Made by a program: the position numbers and the translations under genes. From Alphaproteobacteria bacterium (lineage in GTDB: Bacteria; Pseudomonadota; Alphaproteobacteria; Rhodobacterales; Rhodobacteraceae): a stretch of DNA of 64,000 bases. The stretch lies in assembly GCA_003331935.1 (NCBI GenBank), contig QOQE01000003.1, positions 20,568 through 84,567 on the forward strand. The letters are read 5' to 3'. Under the pieces are notes generated by a model. It did not search any database, was not told the DNA's origin, and saw only the letters and a list, made by a program, of their open reading frames with translations. Shown here piece after piece: positions 34,626 through 44,468 of this stretch; within the stretch, counting starts at the first letter, position 1; each line of letters begins with the position of its first letter.

Positions 34626-35249
34626 ATGAGCAAAGAAAATATAGAGGCGGATCAAGAGCATCATGAGGAAAAGCGTGTAGAGGAACAAACTACCTCAATT
34701 AACAATGAGGTCGAAGAAGTGGAAATCTCGGAGGTAGAAGGCGAAGAACAGGAAAAAACGTTTGATGAGCTTAAAGAAGAAAATAAGGACCTTTCGGATA
34801 AAATGATGAGAGCGCTTGCTGAAACGGAGAATATTAGGAAAAGATTCTTTAAGGAAAAAAAAGACGCAGAAGTATATGGTGGTACAAAGTTAGCAAGGGA
34901 TTTATTATCGGTTCTCGATAATCTTAATAGAGCTTTGGAGAGTGTAGATGATCAAATGAAAGAAAAACAAAATGCTTTTCTTGAAGGAATAGAGCTTACA
35001 AAAAAAGAACTGCTAAACACCTTTTCGAACCATGAAATTAATGAACTTGCTCCAATGGAAGGAGAAAAGTTCGACCCTAAATTTCATCAAGCTATGTTCG
35101 AAGGACCCCATCCCAATATTGAAAAGGGAAATATTATTCAAGTAATGGCAAACGGCTTTACAATAGGCGACAGGCTCTTAAGAGCAGCACAGGTAGGGGT
35201 ATCATCGGGAGTAATACAAAATAAAGAAGAAGACGAAAAAGAGAACTAG
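34626..35249 (+). CDS. grpE: Nucleotide exchange factor GrpE
   Basis: GrpE releases ADP from DnaK. The protein starts with an acidic disordered region, then a long helix with DLSDKMMRALAETENIRKRF, LDNLNRALESVDD, and the beta domain with KFDPKFHQAMFE and GFTIGDRLLRAAQVGVS. I choose ATG 34626, preceded by GGGAAAGG about 6 bases away, giving 207 residues; the upstream ATG 34584 would add 14 residues without a ribosome site. It is separated from dnaK-dnaJ by convergent mutS. Confidence 0.96.
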   Translation: MSKENIEADQEHHEEKRVEEQTTSINNEVEEVEISEVEGEEQEKTFDELKEENKDLSDKMMRALAETENIRKRFFKEKKDAEVYGGTKLARDLLSVLDNLNRALESVDDQMKEKQNAFLEGIELTKKELLNTFSNHEINELAPMEGEKFDPKFHQAMFEGPHPNIEKGNIIQVMANGFTIGDRLLRAAQVGVSSGVIQNKEEDEKEN

Positions 35250-35251
35250 TC

Positions 35252-37816
35252 TTAATTATCATTTTTCAACCTATCTAGTATGTTAAGAGCCTCTAGTGGG
35301 GTTATGGTGTTCAAATCAATACTATCTATAACCTCTCTTACTTTGAGAAGCCTTTGTTTTTCAGAATGTTCTTCACCTAAAGCAGAACCTTTTTCAATGA
35401 CTTCACCCTTTTGAAGTTTTTCAAGTAAAGCATTAGCCTCCAAAATTACATCATTTGGGAAGCCGGCCAGCTCGGCAACCTTTATCCCTAAAGAGCCTTT
35501 TGATTTTCCATTAATTACTTTATATGAGTAAATAATCTCATTGTTCCACTCTTTAATTTCACATGATACGTTTCTAACTTTGGTGTTTTTATTTTCAATA
35601 TCTGTAAGTTCATGATAGTGCGTTGCAAAAAGAGTTCTGGACTGGTTGCTCCGCAAAATTTTTTCAATAATGGCCCATGCTATAGCTAAGCCATCAAAGG
35701 TAGCTGTACCTCTACCGATTTCATCTAAGATAACAAAAGACCTACTGTCTGCATTTTTGATGATATTACTAGTCTCTAGCATTTCCACCATAAATGTAGA
35801 TTGGCCCTTAGAAATATTATCTGATGCACCTATTCTGCTAAACAGCTTGTTTGCGATCCCTATCTTTGCTTCTCTGGCAGGAACATAAGAACCGATTTGT
35901 GCTAGAATTATCATATGAGCATTTTGCCTTAGAAATGTTGATTTACCTGCCATATTTGGGCCAGTTATTAACCATAGGTTTTGATCTGCACTTAGTGAAC
36001 AATCATTTGGAACAAAGCTATTAAGGCCTTTCTGAAGAATTGTTTTTTCTACTACAGAATGACGTCCATCCTTAATGATGAAATCCTTACTATTATCTAA
36101 TTTCGGACAACACCAATTATACGTTTTGGCTATATAGCCAAGAGTTGAGTAAACGTCCAATGAGGATACTTTTTTTGATAAACCTATAATACCTTTTGTT
36201 TCTCCGAGAACTTTTCTATGTAATTCTTCCAGTATCTTTATTTCCAGTTCTAAAGCATCGTTTCTTGCATTAAGAGCAGTTTTCTCTGTTTGATCTAAAA
36301 TTACGCTTTTAATACGAATAGTATTGACTGTTGTTTGTCTATGAAAAAACTCATCGTTCTCTAACAACCTATCTTTATAAGAGATAGGGGCTTCAAAAAA
36401 GTAACCTAAAACGTTGTTATATTTTAATTTCAATGATTTTATTCCAGTTTCTAGAGAGTATTTTCTTTGTAACTCTAGAAGATCAGTGGTGGCCTCCTTT
36501 TCCACTAATTTTATTTTTTGTAATTCTTTGTTGAAGGTTTCTTTAATGAAACCACCTTCTTTTATTGTGAGTGGTGGCTCTTCTTTAATAGCCGACTCGA
36601 GCTCATTAAGAATGTTTTTAAGACCACCTTCAATATTCTTCTCTAAGCTTATGTTGTTTTTTTCTAGAAACTCAACTTTTTCCTTCAAGAGAAAAAAAAG
36701 GTTCATGCCTGCTTTCAATGCGTAAAGGTCTCTGGGAGATGGACCAAGTCTTATTAGCCGAGACAAAGCTCGTTCCGTATCAGGAAACTTCCTGATCAAA
36801 GCCCTGACTTCCTCAGTAATATCGCGATTATTATAAAATTCGCTAATCTTCTCTTGCCATTTAACAATCTGATCTGTTTGCGTGGAGGGACCATTTAAAC
36901 GTCTTTTTAGTAGTCTTGATCCAAGTAAACAGCAGGTTTTATCAACTACACCTAAAAGAGAAAGATTTTTTTCTCCATCCAGCGAAGTATTGATTTCAAG
37001 GTTCTTTCGAGTGGAAGGATCTATAGTCATTATGTTTGACAGCTCAATTTGTTCTGGCATTTCATAGTGTTCTAGAAACAAGTTTTTATTTCTCTGAAGA
37101 TATTCCACTATAAGCCCAATTGAGCCTAGCTGGCTTGTATTTAATTCTTTAAGATGATTTGGATCAAAAAATGGCGATAATAAGTCAAAAAGCTCATCGT
37201 TGGAAAAACTATTCTTAGTTTCTAGCCAGGTTATTTTTAATGAATGAGCTACTTTTAGGACGCTTAATTCTTTGTTTTTTTCATGTGCGATAATTTCATT
37301 CGGAGATATTTGACCGATCATTGATAGTAATAGGGACTCCTCAGTGGTAGTTGATTTGAACAAACCAGTTGAAATATCTATCCAGCAAGAGGTCCAAACG
37401 TTATCAAAAAAAAATAACGCCATTAATATATTATTTTCTTTTTGAACCAAAAAAGATTCTTCTAACTTTGTCCCTGGTGTAATTATTCTAACCACTTCCC
37501 TTTTTACAATTTCCTTATAACCCCTTTTTTTAGCCTCTTTAGGAGTCTCGAGTTGCTCACAAATCGCGACCTTCATATTGTTATCTAGGAGTTTCTTTAT
37601 ATAGCCTTCTGCTGAATGGAAAGGCACTCCGCACATAGGGATATCCTTTCCCATGTGCTGCCCTCTTTTTGTAAGTATAATATCTAGTTCTTTTGATGCT
37701 ATCTCAGCATCAGAAAAAAAAAGTTCATAAAAGTCGCCCATCCTGAAAAACAGGAGTGAGTCTTGATTATTAGATTTAATATCCAAGTATTGCTGGATTA
37801 CCGGAGTTGTTTGCAA
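35252..37816 (-). CDS. mutS: DNA mismatch repair protein MutS
   Basis: MutS recognises mismatches. The N-terminal domain has QQYLDIKSNNQDSLLFFRMG followed by DFYELFF, whose Phe-x-Glu contacts the mismatch, and GVPFHSAEGYIKKLL. The ATPase has Walker A GPNMAGKSTFLRQ, the LDEIGRGTATFDGLAIAWA region and ATHYHEL. 854 residues. The start is a TTG, supported by homology of the first residues; no stronger start lies in frame. It ends 2 bases from grpE and is read leftward after dnaK and dnaJ. Confidence 0.96.
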   Translation of the reverse strand: MQTTPVIQQYLDIKSNNQDSLLFFRMGDFYELFFSDAEIASKELDIILTKRGQHMGKDIPMCGVPFHSAEGYIKKLLDNNMKVAICEQLETPKEAKKRGYKEIVKREVVRIITPGTKLEESFLVQKENNILMALFFFDNVWTSCWIDISTGLFKSTTTEESLLLSMIGQISPNEIIAHEKNKELSVLKVAHSLKITWLETKNSFSNDELFDLLSPFFDPNHLKELNTSQLGSIGLIVEYLQRNKNLFLEHYEMPEQIELSNIMTIDPSTRKNLEINTSLDGEKNLSLLGVVDKTCCLLGSRLLKRRLNGPSTQTDQIVKWQEKISEFYNNRDITEEVRALIRKFPDTERALSRLIRLGPSPRDLYALKAGMNLFFLLKEKVEFLEKNNISLEKNIEGGLKNILNELESAIKEEPPLTIKEGGFIKETFNKELQKIKLVEKEATTDLLELQRKYSLETGIKSLKLKYNNVLGYFFEAPISYKDRLLENDEFFHRQTTVNTIRIKSVILDQTEKTALNARNDALELEIKILEELHRKVLGETKGIIGLSKKVSSLDVYSTLGYIAKTYNWCCPKLDNSKDFIIKDGRHSVVEKTILQKGLNSFVPNDCSLSADQNLWLITGPNMAGKSTFLRQNAHMIILAQIGSYVPAREAKIGIANKLFSRIGASDNISKGQSTFMVEMLETSNIIKNADSRSFVILDEIGRGTATFDGLAIAWAIIEKILRSNQSRTLFATHYHELTDIENKNTKVRNVSCEIKEWNNEIIYSYKVINGKSKGSLGIKVAELAGFPNDVILEANALLEKLQKGEVIEKGSALGEEHSEKQRLLKVREVIDSIDLNTITPLEALNILDRLKNDN

Positions 37817-37888
37817 CGCAAATAGTCTCGTGTTTATGTATTTCTATAGACTTTAATAGTGTACAATTTGGTACAGGTAAGCAATATT

Positions 37889-39028
37889 TTAGTTGCGGTT
37901 TGTTTCCCAGAAGTTTTTCACTTTTGAAAAAAAGCTGGAGTATTTTGGGTTATTATCGCTTGCCTTAAGAGATTTCTCAAACTCTCTTAGTAGGTCTTTT
38001 TGTTTTTCATTCAGGTTGACAGGAGTCTCAATGTTTAACTCTATGTATAAATCGCCGTACGAATTACCCCTAATATTGGGCATGCCTTTTCCCCGTAATC
38101 GTAACTGCTTTCCACTCTGAATTCCGGCAGGCACTTTTACCCTCGTCTTTCCGCCATCAAGAGTTGGAGACTCAATGTCTCCACCAAGCGTTGCCGATAT
38201 GATAGAGACTGGTATTTGACAAAAAAGGTTAGCCCCATCTCTCTGAAAAATTGAGTGATCCATGACCTCAGTGAAAATATATAGGTCTCCTGATGGGCCA
38301 TTTTGCATTCCCGCCTCTCCTTCACCGGTCAACCTAATCCTAGTACCCGTCTCGACTCCGGGCGGGATGTTAACACTTAAATTTTTATTCTTTTGAGTCG
38401 TTCCTGAACCTGAGCAAAAGCGACAAGGGTTCTTGTTCATTTGACCTCTACCAGAGCACGTTGGACATGTTCTTTCCACTGTAAAGAAACCCTGCTGTGC
38501 CCTTACTTTTCCCAACCCGCTACACGTTGGACATGAAGAAGGCTGAGTTCCGTCTTTACCTCCTGTGCCACTACATTGTTCGCATTTGACAGAAGATGGA
38601 ACTGTTATGGTTGTTGCTTTGCCTCGATAAGCTTCCTCCAGTGATATAGTCATGTTATATCTGAGATCCGATCCTCTTGCAGAAGACGAGCCGGGCCCTC
38701 TCCTCGAACTGCCTCCCATAAAATCGCCAAAAAGATCCTCAAATACATCTGAAAACGCTGATGAAAAATCTCCGCTACCGCTCGCGTTACCAAAGCCGCC
38801 ATTTTCAAATGCAGCATGGCCATATTGATCATATGCCGCCTTTTTATTTGGATCTTTCAGAACGTCATACGCTTCGTTCACTGCTTTAAAATTTTCCTCT
38901 GCTTTGGAGCTTCCTGCATTTTTATCTGGATGATGTTCTTTGGCTTTAGATCTAAATGCCTTTTTTATATCAGCTTCAGAGGCACCTCTGGAAACACCAA
39001 GTGTCTCATAATAGTCTTTTTTTGCCAT
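37889..39028 (-). CDS. dnaJ: Chaperone DnaJ
   Basis: DnaJ delivers unfolded proteins to DnaK and stimulates its ATPase. The J domain has KDYYETLGVSRGA and the HPD motif in EHHPDKNAG. A Gly/Phe-rich linker follows, then four CxxCxGxG zinc repeats (CEQCSGTG, CPTCSGLG, CPTCSGRG, CRFCSGSG), and the C-terminal substrate domains. 379 residues. It follows dnaK by 38 bases and is probably read from the heat-shock promoter ahead of dnaK. Confidence 0.98.
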   Translation of the reverse strand: MAKKDYYETLGVSRGASEADIKKAFRSKAKEHHPDKNAGSSKAEENFKAVNEAYDVLKDPNKKAAYDQYGHAAFENGGFGNASGSGDFSSAFSDVFEDLFGDFMGGSSRRGPGSSSARGSDLRYNMTISLEEAYRGKATTITVPSSVKCEQCSGTGGKDGTQPSSCPTCSGLGKVRAQQGFFTVERTCPTCSGRGQMNKNPCRFCSGSGTTQKNKNLSVNIPPGVETGTRIRLTGEGEAGMQNGPSGDLYIFTEVMDHSIFQRDGANLFCQIPVSIISATLGGDIESPTLDGGKTRVKVPAGIQSGKQLRLRGKGMPNIRGNSYGDLYIELNIETPVNLNEKQKDLLREFEKSLKASDNNPKYSSFFSKVKNFWETNRN

Positions 39029-39066
39029 TTACGCTTCCAATTCAATAGGAAAAGAAAAATTTAAAC

Positions 39067-40980
39067 TTATTTCTTTTGGTCGTCCAAGTCTTCGAAGTCT
39101 GCGTCTACAATGTCACCATCATTTTGATCTACATTATCATCTGAAGTACTGGGATCAGTAGGATTTTTCTCTGCTTCAGACTTATATATAGCTTCTCCTA
39201 GTTTCATGGATGCTTCAGTCAAATCCTGACTCCTCGCATTAATTTTTTCTGCATCATCACTTTCTAAAACTTCTTTTAAAGCCTTGATAGAGAGCTCCAT
39301 AGCCTCAATGGTAGAGGCATCGACTTTATCACCATGCTCTTCAATGGATTTTTCAGTGCTATGGATAAGGCTCTCAGCTTGGTTTTTCGCTTCAACTAGA
39401 TCTTTTTTGGCTTTATCGGATTCAGCGTTTTCTTCTGCGTCTTGAACCATTTTATCTATTTCTTCTTCTGAAAGTCCACCTGATGCTTGTATAGTTATTT
39501 TCTGCTCTTTACCCGTGCCTTTGTCCTTAGCGGATACGGAAACAATACCGTTCGCGTCTATGTCGAAAGTCACCTCAATCTGCGGCATACCTCTGGGTGC
39601 CGGGGGTATGTCTTCTAAATTAAATTTCCCAAGCTCTTTATTATCTGTAGCCATTTCACGCTCACCCTGAAAGACCCTTATGGTAACAGCACCCTGATTA
39701 TCTTCAGCGGTGGAAAATACCTGACTTTTTTTGGTCGGAATAGTTGTATTTCGGTCTATCAATCTTGTAAAAACACCACCTAAAGTTTCTATTCCTAAAC
39801 TTAAGGGTGTTACGTCTAAAAGAACAACATCTTTAACGTCTCCTTGCAAAACCCCTGCTTGAATAGCAGCGCCCATAGCAACTACTTCATCAGGATTGAC
39901 CCCTTTGTGAGGCTCTTTCCCAAAGAAAGACGTTACTTCTTCAATGACTTTTGGCATTCTCGTCATGCCACCCACAAGAACCACCTCATCGATATCACCC
40001 TTTTTCACATCCGCATCCCCAATAGCAGCTTGACATGGTTTCAAAGATCTAGCTATAAGATCTGCAACTAAGCTTTCGAGCTTTGCCCTTGTGAGCTTCA
40101 TTACTAAATGCAATGGTTGGCTCGTTTTTGGGTCCATAGATATGAAAGGTTGGTTTATTTCCGTTTGGCTTGAAGACGATAACTCTATTTTCGCTTTTTC
40201 AGCAGCTTCCTTAAGTCTCTGAAGAGCCATTTTGTCTGCCTTTAAGTCAACACCATTTTCCTTCTTGAACTCCTCGGCCAAATGATCGACTATCCGTAGA
40301 TCAAAGTCTTCCCCTCCCAAGAAAGTATCTCCATTAGTAGACTTGACCTCAAAAAGACCATCATCAATTTCTAAGATAGAAATGTCGAAAGTGCCCCCTC
40401 CTAAATCATAAACGGCAATGGTTTTACTACCTTTTTTTTCTAATCCATATGCAAGTGCGGCAGCGGTGGGCTCATTTATAATGCGAAGAACTTCTAATCC
40501 AGCAATCTTCCCAGCGTCTTTTGTGGCTTGTCTTTGGGCATCATTGAAGTACGCTGGGACGGTTATAACAGCTTGAGTTACTTCATCCCCTAAATTGCTT
40601 TCCGCGGTCTCCTTCATCTTCTGCAATATGAAGGCTGAAATCTGACTTGGAGAGTATTTCTCGCCTTTAGCCTCCACCCAAGCGTCTTTATTGCTTCCCT
40701 CCACGATGTTGTAAGGAACCATTTTTTTATCCTTGGTCACCATAGGATCGTTATATTGCCTACCAATTAGTCTCTTAACTGCGAAAAGGGTATCCGAAGG
40801 ATTCGTAACAGCTTGTCTTTTAGCTGGCTGACCCACTAATCGTTCATCATCAGTAAACCCTACAATTGATGGGGTTGTTCTAGCACCTTCCGAATTTTCA
40901 ACGACCTTGGCGTTAGCGCCTTCCATTATTGCAACACATGAATTTGTTGTTCCCAAGTCTATACCAATGACCTTACCCAT
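39067..40980 (-). CDS. dnaK: Chaperone DnaK (Hsp70)
   Basis: The 637-residue protein has all Hsp70 landmarks: [61 protein letters not shown], the [17 protein letters not shown] linker region, substrate-binding and lid domains, and an acidic disordered tail. It starts the leftward dnaK-dnaJ-mutS group. A strong RpoH-type promoter lies 40-70 bases before the ATG. Confidence 0.99.
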   Translation of the reverse strand: MGKVIGIDLGTTNSCVAIMEGANAKVVENSEGARTTPSIVGFTDDERLVGQPAKRQAVTNPSDTLFAVKRLIGRQYNDPMVTKDKKMVPYNIVEGSNKDAWVEAKGEKYSPSQISAFILQKMKETAESNLGDEVTQAVITVPAYFNDAQRQATKDAGKIAGLEVLRIINEPTAAALAYGLEKKGSKTIAVYDLGGGTFDISILEIDDGLFEVKSTNGDTFLGGEDFDLRIVDHLAEEFKKENGVDLKADKMALQRLKEAAEKAKIELSSSSQTEINQPFISMDPKTSQPLHLVMKLTRAKLESLVADLIARSLKPCQAAIGDADVKKGDIDEVVLVGGMTRMPKVIEEVTSFFGKEPHKGVNPDEVVAMGAAIQAGVLQGDVKDVVLLDVTPLSLGIETLGGVFTRLIDRNTTIPTKKSQVFSTAEDNQGAVTIRVFQGEREMATDNKELGKFNLEDIPPAPRGMPQIEVTFDIDANGIVSVSAKDKGTGKEQKITIQASGGLSEEEIDKMVQDAEENAESDKAKKDLVEAKNQAESLIHSTEKSIEEHGDKVDASTIEAMELSIKALKEVLESDDAEKINARSQDLTEASMKLGEAIYKSEAEKNPTDPSTSDDNVDQNDGDIVDADFEDLDDQKK

Positions 40981-41021
40981 AATTTGACCTTTCGAATAAA
41001 TAAATATCGTTAACTTATGGT

Positions 41022-41049
41022 ATATAGGTAATTAATTTTGTCGTGCAAG
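41022..41049 (-). promoter_or_regulatory. Heat-shock (RpoH) promoter of dnaK
   Basis: Read on the minus strand, CTTG (41046-41049) is followed after exactly 17 bases by CCTATAT (41022-41028). This matches the alphaproteobacterial sigma-32 consensus CTTG-N17-CYTATNT at every position. Transcription would begin near 41015, about 35 bases before dnaK. The rpoH gene itself is not in the window. Confidence 0.75.
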
Positions 41050-41110
41050 ATTAGATCGTGCTAAAAATAAATTTTTGTTGTAAGAATTTGGGTAGATGTA
41101 GGTTTCAGGT

Positions 41111-41905
41111 ATGATTGATACACTTATTGAATTGGCAACAGAAGCAGGGGTCGTTATTCGTAAAATTTATGAAAGTGGCAACTTTAACACATCTTTAAAA
41201 AGTGACAACTCACCGGTAACAAGTGCTGACGAAGAAGCAAATGAATTAATTTTGGGAGTGTTAAGACAAAAGTATCCAGAAATTCCGGCTGTGTCAGAGG
41301 AATCAGAAAACAGAGTTTTAGACCAGGGAAAGTTTTTTATGATTGATCCCTTAGATGGGACCAAAGGATTTTTGAATAAGACTAATAACTTTACTGTAAA
41401 TATTGCTCTTATCGAAAACTGCAAGCCTACAATAGGGGTAATTTACAGTCCAATAAGCGGTGAGCTTTTTTACACATCAACAAGTCTGGAAAGCTTTAAA
41501 TACAATTTTTTAACAAAAAATAGGAAAGTAAAATTATCGGGTCAGCTAAGACATAGAAACAAGATAATGCTCATCACGTCAGAAAACAACTTTACTGAAA
41601 GAGAAAGTAAAGTCTTCAAAGATAAGTTGAAACACGATGTTTTAAAAATCGGTTCGTCAATTAAGTTTTGCAAGCTTGCAGAGGGTACAGCAGATGTTTA
41701 TCCAAGATTTGGCAGAACGATGGAGTGGGATACTGCAGCGGGCCATGCAATACTAAAATATGCTGGAGGCACACTTGTAGATTTAAAAACAAAAAAGGAA
41801 CTTACTTATGGAAAAAAAAACTACGAAAATAGTAGTTTTTTAGCACTAAGAGAGTCAAAAGACATTGAAAAAATAAATTGGGAAAAATTATCAGATTACA
41901 GTTGA
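41111..41905 (+). CDS. cysQ: 3'(2'),5'-bisphosphate nucleotidase CysQ
   Basis: CysQ removes the 3'-phosphate from PAP, a by-product of sulfate activation and of acyl-carrier-protein synthesis. It belongs to the inositol monophosphatase fold: SADEEANELIL, AVSEESENR, the metal-binding DPLDGTKGFLN and the late WDTAAGHAILKYAGG. DGTKGF followed by TVNIALI is typical for CysQ rather than plain inositol phosphatase. 264 residues. It diverges from dnaK across 130 bases and is followed by a 127-base convergent gap to ptsN holding a CCTTTAAAGG palindrome but no terminator. Confidence 0.93.
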   Translation: MIDTLIELATEAGVVIRKIYESGNFNTSLKSDNSPVTSADEEANELILGVLRQKYPEIPAVSEESENRVLDQGKFFMIDPLDGTKGFLNKTNNFTVNIALIENCKPTIGVIYSPISGELFYTSTSLESFKYNFLTKNRKVKLSGQLRHRNKIMLITSENNFTERESKVFKDKLKHDVLKIGSSIKFCKLAEGTADVYPRFGRTMEWDTAAGHAILKYAGGTLVDLKTKKELTYGKKNYENSSFLALRESKDIEKINWEKLSDYS

Positions 41906-42032
41906 TTTCATAGTGAAGGCTAAAAGACTTTAATTTTAACAAAAATACCCCTTTAAAGGCAGGAATTTTAATATAATAATTTTAAAAAACTTATTTTAGT
42001 TTTAATATTGGTACGGTGGTTAAATTCAAAGA

Positions 42033-42500
42033 TCAGGCAGCTTTCGAGTCTTCATTGCTTGTTAATATGGCAAATAGCGACTCCACGTTTTCTGACGACC
42101 TCAGTTTAGAGCGAATATCTTTGTCGCTGAAAAATCTTGAAACCATTGCCAGAGCTTTTAAATGGTCAGTTCCGTCGTTGATCTCTGGGGCTAATATAGT
42201 AAATATTAGGTCTACTGGCTGTTTGTCAGCAGACTCAAAATCAATAGGTTGTTCTAAACTTAGAAAAAACCCATGTATTTTGTCTAGTTTTCTCAATTTT
42301 ATATGCGGTATTGCCACTCCATTACCGATTCCAGTAGGTCCAAGAAATTCACGTTGCTGCAGAGACTTTGCGATGTTCATGGTTGGTACACCTACATGCT
42401 CCGAGGCCATATTAGCAATATGCTGCAAAAGCTGTTTTTTATTTTTCGCTTTTGTTTTTGTGCTTATACCGGTTTTTTTTAGTATGTCGTACATTTTCAT
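42033..42500 (-). CDS. ptsN: PTS IIA-like nitrogen-regulatory protein PtsN (EIIA-Ntr)
   Basis: PtsN is the phosphoacceptor of the nitrogen PTS, affecting potassium transport, stringent response and carbon/nitrogen balance. The phosphorylated His is His66 in GNGVAIPHIKLRKL. QREFLGPTGIGNG and LIFTILAPEINDGTDHLKAL are conserved. 155 residues. The Shine-Dalgarno (AGGGGGG, 7 bases before ATG) is strong. It follows lptB with only 70 bases between them, but the usual rpoN and hpf genes in this interval are absent. A long overlapping frame on the other strand is a shadow. Confidence 0.94.
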   Translation of the reverse strand: MKMYDILKKTGISTKTKAKNKKQLLQHIANMASEHVGVPTMNIAKSLQQREFLGPTGIGNGVAIPHIKLRKLDKIHGFFLSLEQPIDFESADKQPVDLIFTILAPEINDGTDHLKALAMVSRFFSDKDIRSKLRSSENVESLFAILTSNEDSKAA

Positions 42501-42570
42501 ATGAAACCCCCCTGAGTTTTGACAGAACTTACATTAAAAAAATTTTTTTTTCTATAGTTTTATAACATTT

Positions 42571-43335
42571 TTACAAAGCAAACTTGTCACCTAAATAAAC
42601 ACGTCTTACGTTCTGGTCATTGATAACATAATCAGGGGTACCAGACATAATAATTTTTCCATCATTAATAATGTAAGCTCGATCTACTATTTTAAGTGTC
42701 TCTCTAACATTATGATCGGTAATTAAAATTCCTATTTTTCTATTTTTTAGTTCGCGAACTAACTCTCTTATCTCGTCAATAGCTATTGGGTCAACCCCGG
42801 CAAATGGCTCATCTAGTAAAATGTACTTTGGTTGACTTGCTAGACACCGCGCAATTTCAACTCTTCTTCTTTCTCCTCCTGAAAGATTGAGTGCTTTCGC
42901 ATTTCGTAGATGCGTTATTGCAAACTCACCCAATAACTCCTCGAGTTTCTTGCGCCGCTCTTTAGGACTTCTTATATTGAGTTCCAATATTGCATCAATA
43001 TTTTTCTCCACAGTCAGACCTCTAAAAATCGACGATTCTTGTGGTAGATACCCTAACCCGGCTTTAGATCTTCTATAGGTTGGTAAACTGGATATTTCAT
43101 TTCCGTCCAACTTGATAGATCCACCGTCCGATCTATGCATTCCCGCAATAATATTAAATGCTGTTGTTTTTCCTGCACCATTTGGGCCAAGTAAACTTAC
43201 TACCTCCCCCCTCGTAACAAAAATGCTGAAATCCATTAAAGCTAGTCTGGATTTGTAAACCTTCCTAAGGCCTTGAACATTTAATCCAACATCTTCGTTT
43301 ATGAGGTTATCCACAGTTAAGTAAGGTTTAGTCAA
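42571..43335 (-). CDS. lptB: LPS export ABC transporter ATP-binding protein LptB
   Basis: LptB is the ATPase that powers LptFG extraction of LPS from the inner membrane. Its motifs are Walker A LLGPNGAGKTTAFNI, the Q-loop LGYLPQESSIFRGLTV, the signature LSGGERRRVEIARCL and Walker B YILLDEPFAGVDPIA, with ITDHNVRETL (H-loop). The 254 residues include a short N-terminal extension. It follows lptA by 11 bases. A perfect DnaA box (43307-43315) in its 5' coding region is probably coincidence. Confidence 0.97.
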   Translation of the reverse strand: MTKPYLTVDNLINEDVGLNVQGLRKVYKSRLALMDFSIFVTRGEVVSLLGPNGAGKTTAFNIIAGMHRSDGGSIKLDGNEISSLPTYRRSKAGLGYLPQESSIFRGLTVEKNIDAILELNIRSPKERRKKLEELLGEFAITHLRNAKALNLSGGERRRVEIARCLASQPKYILLDEPFAGVDPIAIDEIRELVRELKNRKIGILITDHNVRETLKIVDRAYIINDGKIIMSGTPDYVINDQNVRRVYLGDKFAL

Positions 43336-43346
43336 TTCTTATGCCT

Positions 43347-43859
43347 TTATTCCTTAATAAGCGAGTCTTTAATTCCTTCAAAATCTACTGTTTCGGTTTC
43401 TAAATCAACATTTATTTTATTAGCTCTTATGATTGATTTATCTTGAGAAAACTCAACATTTCCTTCTATAGAAACAAATTTTTTTTCTATATCCATAATA
43501 AGCTTGTCCCCCTTGGCGATAATATCCTTGTTATTTGAAAAATATATATTTTTTTCAGCCTCAATAACTTTAATCTCCTTAGAGCCAACATCATTCGTTT
43601 TTGCGATCAAAAAATCTGACTTAATCAAATATTCTCTATATGAAATTTTTACGTCACCAGATAAATACAATAGGCCATCTTTTTTTTTTATATGCGCAGT
43701 TTCCGAACTAAATCTGATAATTTCTTTTTTAATTTCAGAAAATGTTTCAGATGCATAGAAACATGCCAAAAACATAAATGTGTGAGTAAAAAACAGTAAA
43801 GTTTTATTCAACGTATATTTCAAGTTCAACTCCGTTTTTAAGGAAAATATTTTCTTCAA
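43347..43859 (-). CDS. lptA: LPS transport periplasmic protein LptA (OstA-like)
   Basis: LptA bridges LptC and LptD across the periplasm. The N-terminal region has a signal sequence (TLLFFTHTFMFLACFYASETFS). The body shows OstA-type repeats such as GDVKISYREYLIKSDFLIA and KGDKLIMDIEKKFVSIEGNVEFSQ. The 170-residue frame overlaps lptC by 56 bases. A TTG at 43823 (reading LKYTLNKTLLFF) would give a more conventional signal peptide and shorten the overlap; the exact start is uncertain. Gene order lptC-lptA-lptB supports the call. Confidence 0.88.
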   Translation of the reverse strand: MKKIFSLKTELNLKYTLNKTLLFFTHTFMFLACFYASETFSEIKKEIIRFSSETAHIKKKDGLLYLSGDVKISYREYLIKSDFLIAKTNDVGSKEIKVIEAEKNIYFSNNKDIIAKGDKLIMDIEKKFVSIEGNVEFSQDKSIIRANKINVDLETETVDFEGIKDSLIKE

Positions 43860-44400
43860 TATTAGAACTGTAAGAAATTTCCATTCCTCCGCTTACCAAA
43901 TAGCCGATTTCCGTTTCAACTAATGTTTTTTTAGGTCCAACCAATAATTTTCTCTCAAAGTCTGCTATTAGCTCTTCGGTCTTTATTATTGTTCCCCACG
44001 AGTTTTTGATTATTAGGTTACCATTAAAAAATATATTTTTCTTATCTAAATTGAAGCTGGCAAAATCAGAGGAAAAATCAAAAGTCTGCTCACTAGAAAA
44101 GGCAATTTTTCCAAGTGGGTTTGACAATATAACGGTTTTGTCGTTTTGGTGACTAGGGTTTAATGCTTTCGCATGGAAGTCAAAAGTACTGCCATCTGAG
44201 GTATTCCCAGTTATATGAGTGTCACGCGCTTGAAATTTTAGACCAATTCTTACATCTTTGGTGATCACTTTGAAGGAAGTGTCCTCCTGTTTGTAATAGG
44301 AAAAAACAAAAATCACGAAAAACAATAAGATCGCACTTAATCCAAGCATTAGTTTGAGCCAAAAAACCAGTCGTGTATATTGGGTAGTGTTAGTAACCAT
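43804..44400 (-). CDS. lptC: LPS export system protein LptC
   Basis: The 198-residue protein has one N-terminal membrane helix (about residues 10-30, LVFWLKLMLGLSAILLFFVI) and a beta-rich periplasmic domain resembling LptA, including DARDTHITGN-like and FDFHAKALNPSHQN stretches. This is the layout of LptC, which receives LPS from LptBFG. Sequence conservation in this family is low, so the call relies on topology and position between an RNase D-like gene and lptA, the standard alphaproteobacterial arrangement. Confidence 0.85.
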   Translation of the reverse strand: MVTNTTQYTRLVFWLKLMLGLSAILLFFVIFVFSYYKQEDTSFKVITKDVRIGLKFQARDTHITGNTSDGSTFDFHAKALNPSHQNDKTVILSNPLGKIAFSSEQTFDFSSDFASFNLDKKNIFFNGNLIIKNSWGTIIKTEELIADFERKLLVGPKKTLVETEIGYLVSGGMEISYSSNIEENIFLKNGVELEIYVE

Positions 44401-44468
44401 TGGCTGTAGGGCTTAAATCCTTCGCTGTGTTATGTAAATAACTCTTTTTGTGGCTATTAACTTAATGA

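Noticed and set aside
41951..41960. CCTTTAAAGG palindrome between cysQ and ptsN
   Set aside because: It has no T-tract and no second copy elsewhere; too short to call a terminator or operator.
42016..42504. Long plus-strand frame of 162 residues opposite ptsN
   Set aside because: The minus frame is clearly PtsN with its active-site His; the plus frame has no recognisable motif and is a shadow.
43307..43315. Perfect DnaA box TTATCCACA in the lptB 5' coding region
   Set aside because: It is single, inside coding sequence and far from the origin-like gap; chance occurrence in AT-rich DNA is likely.
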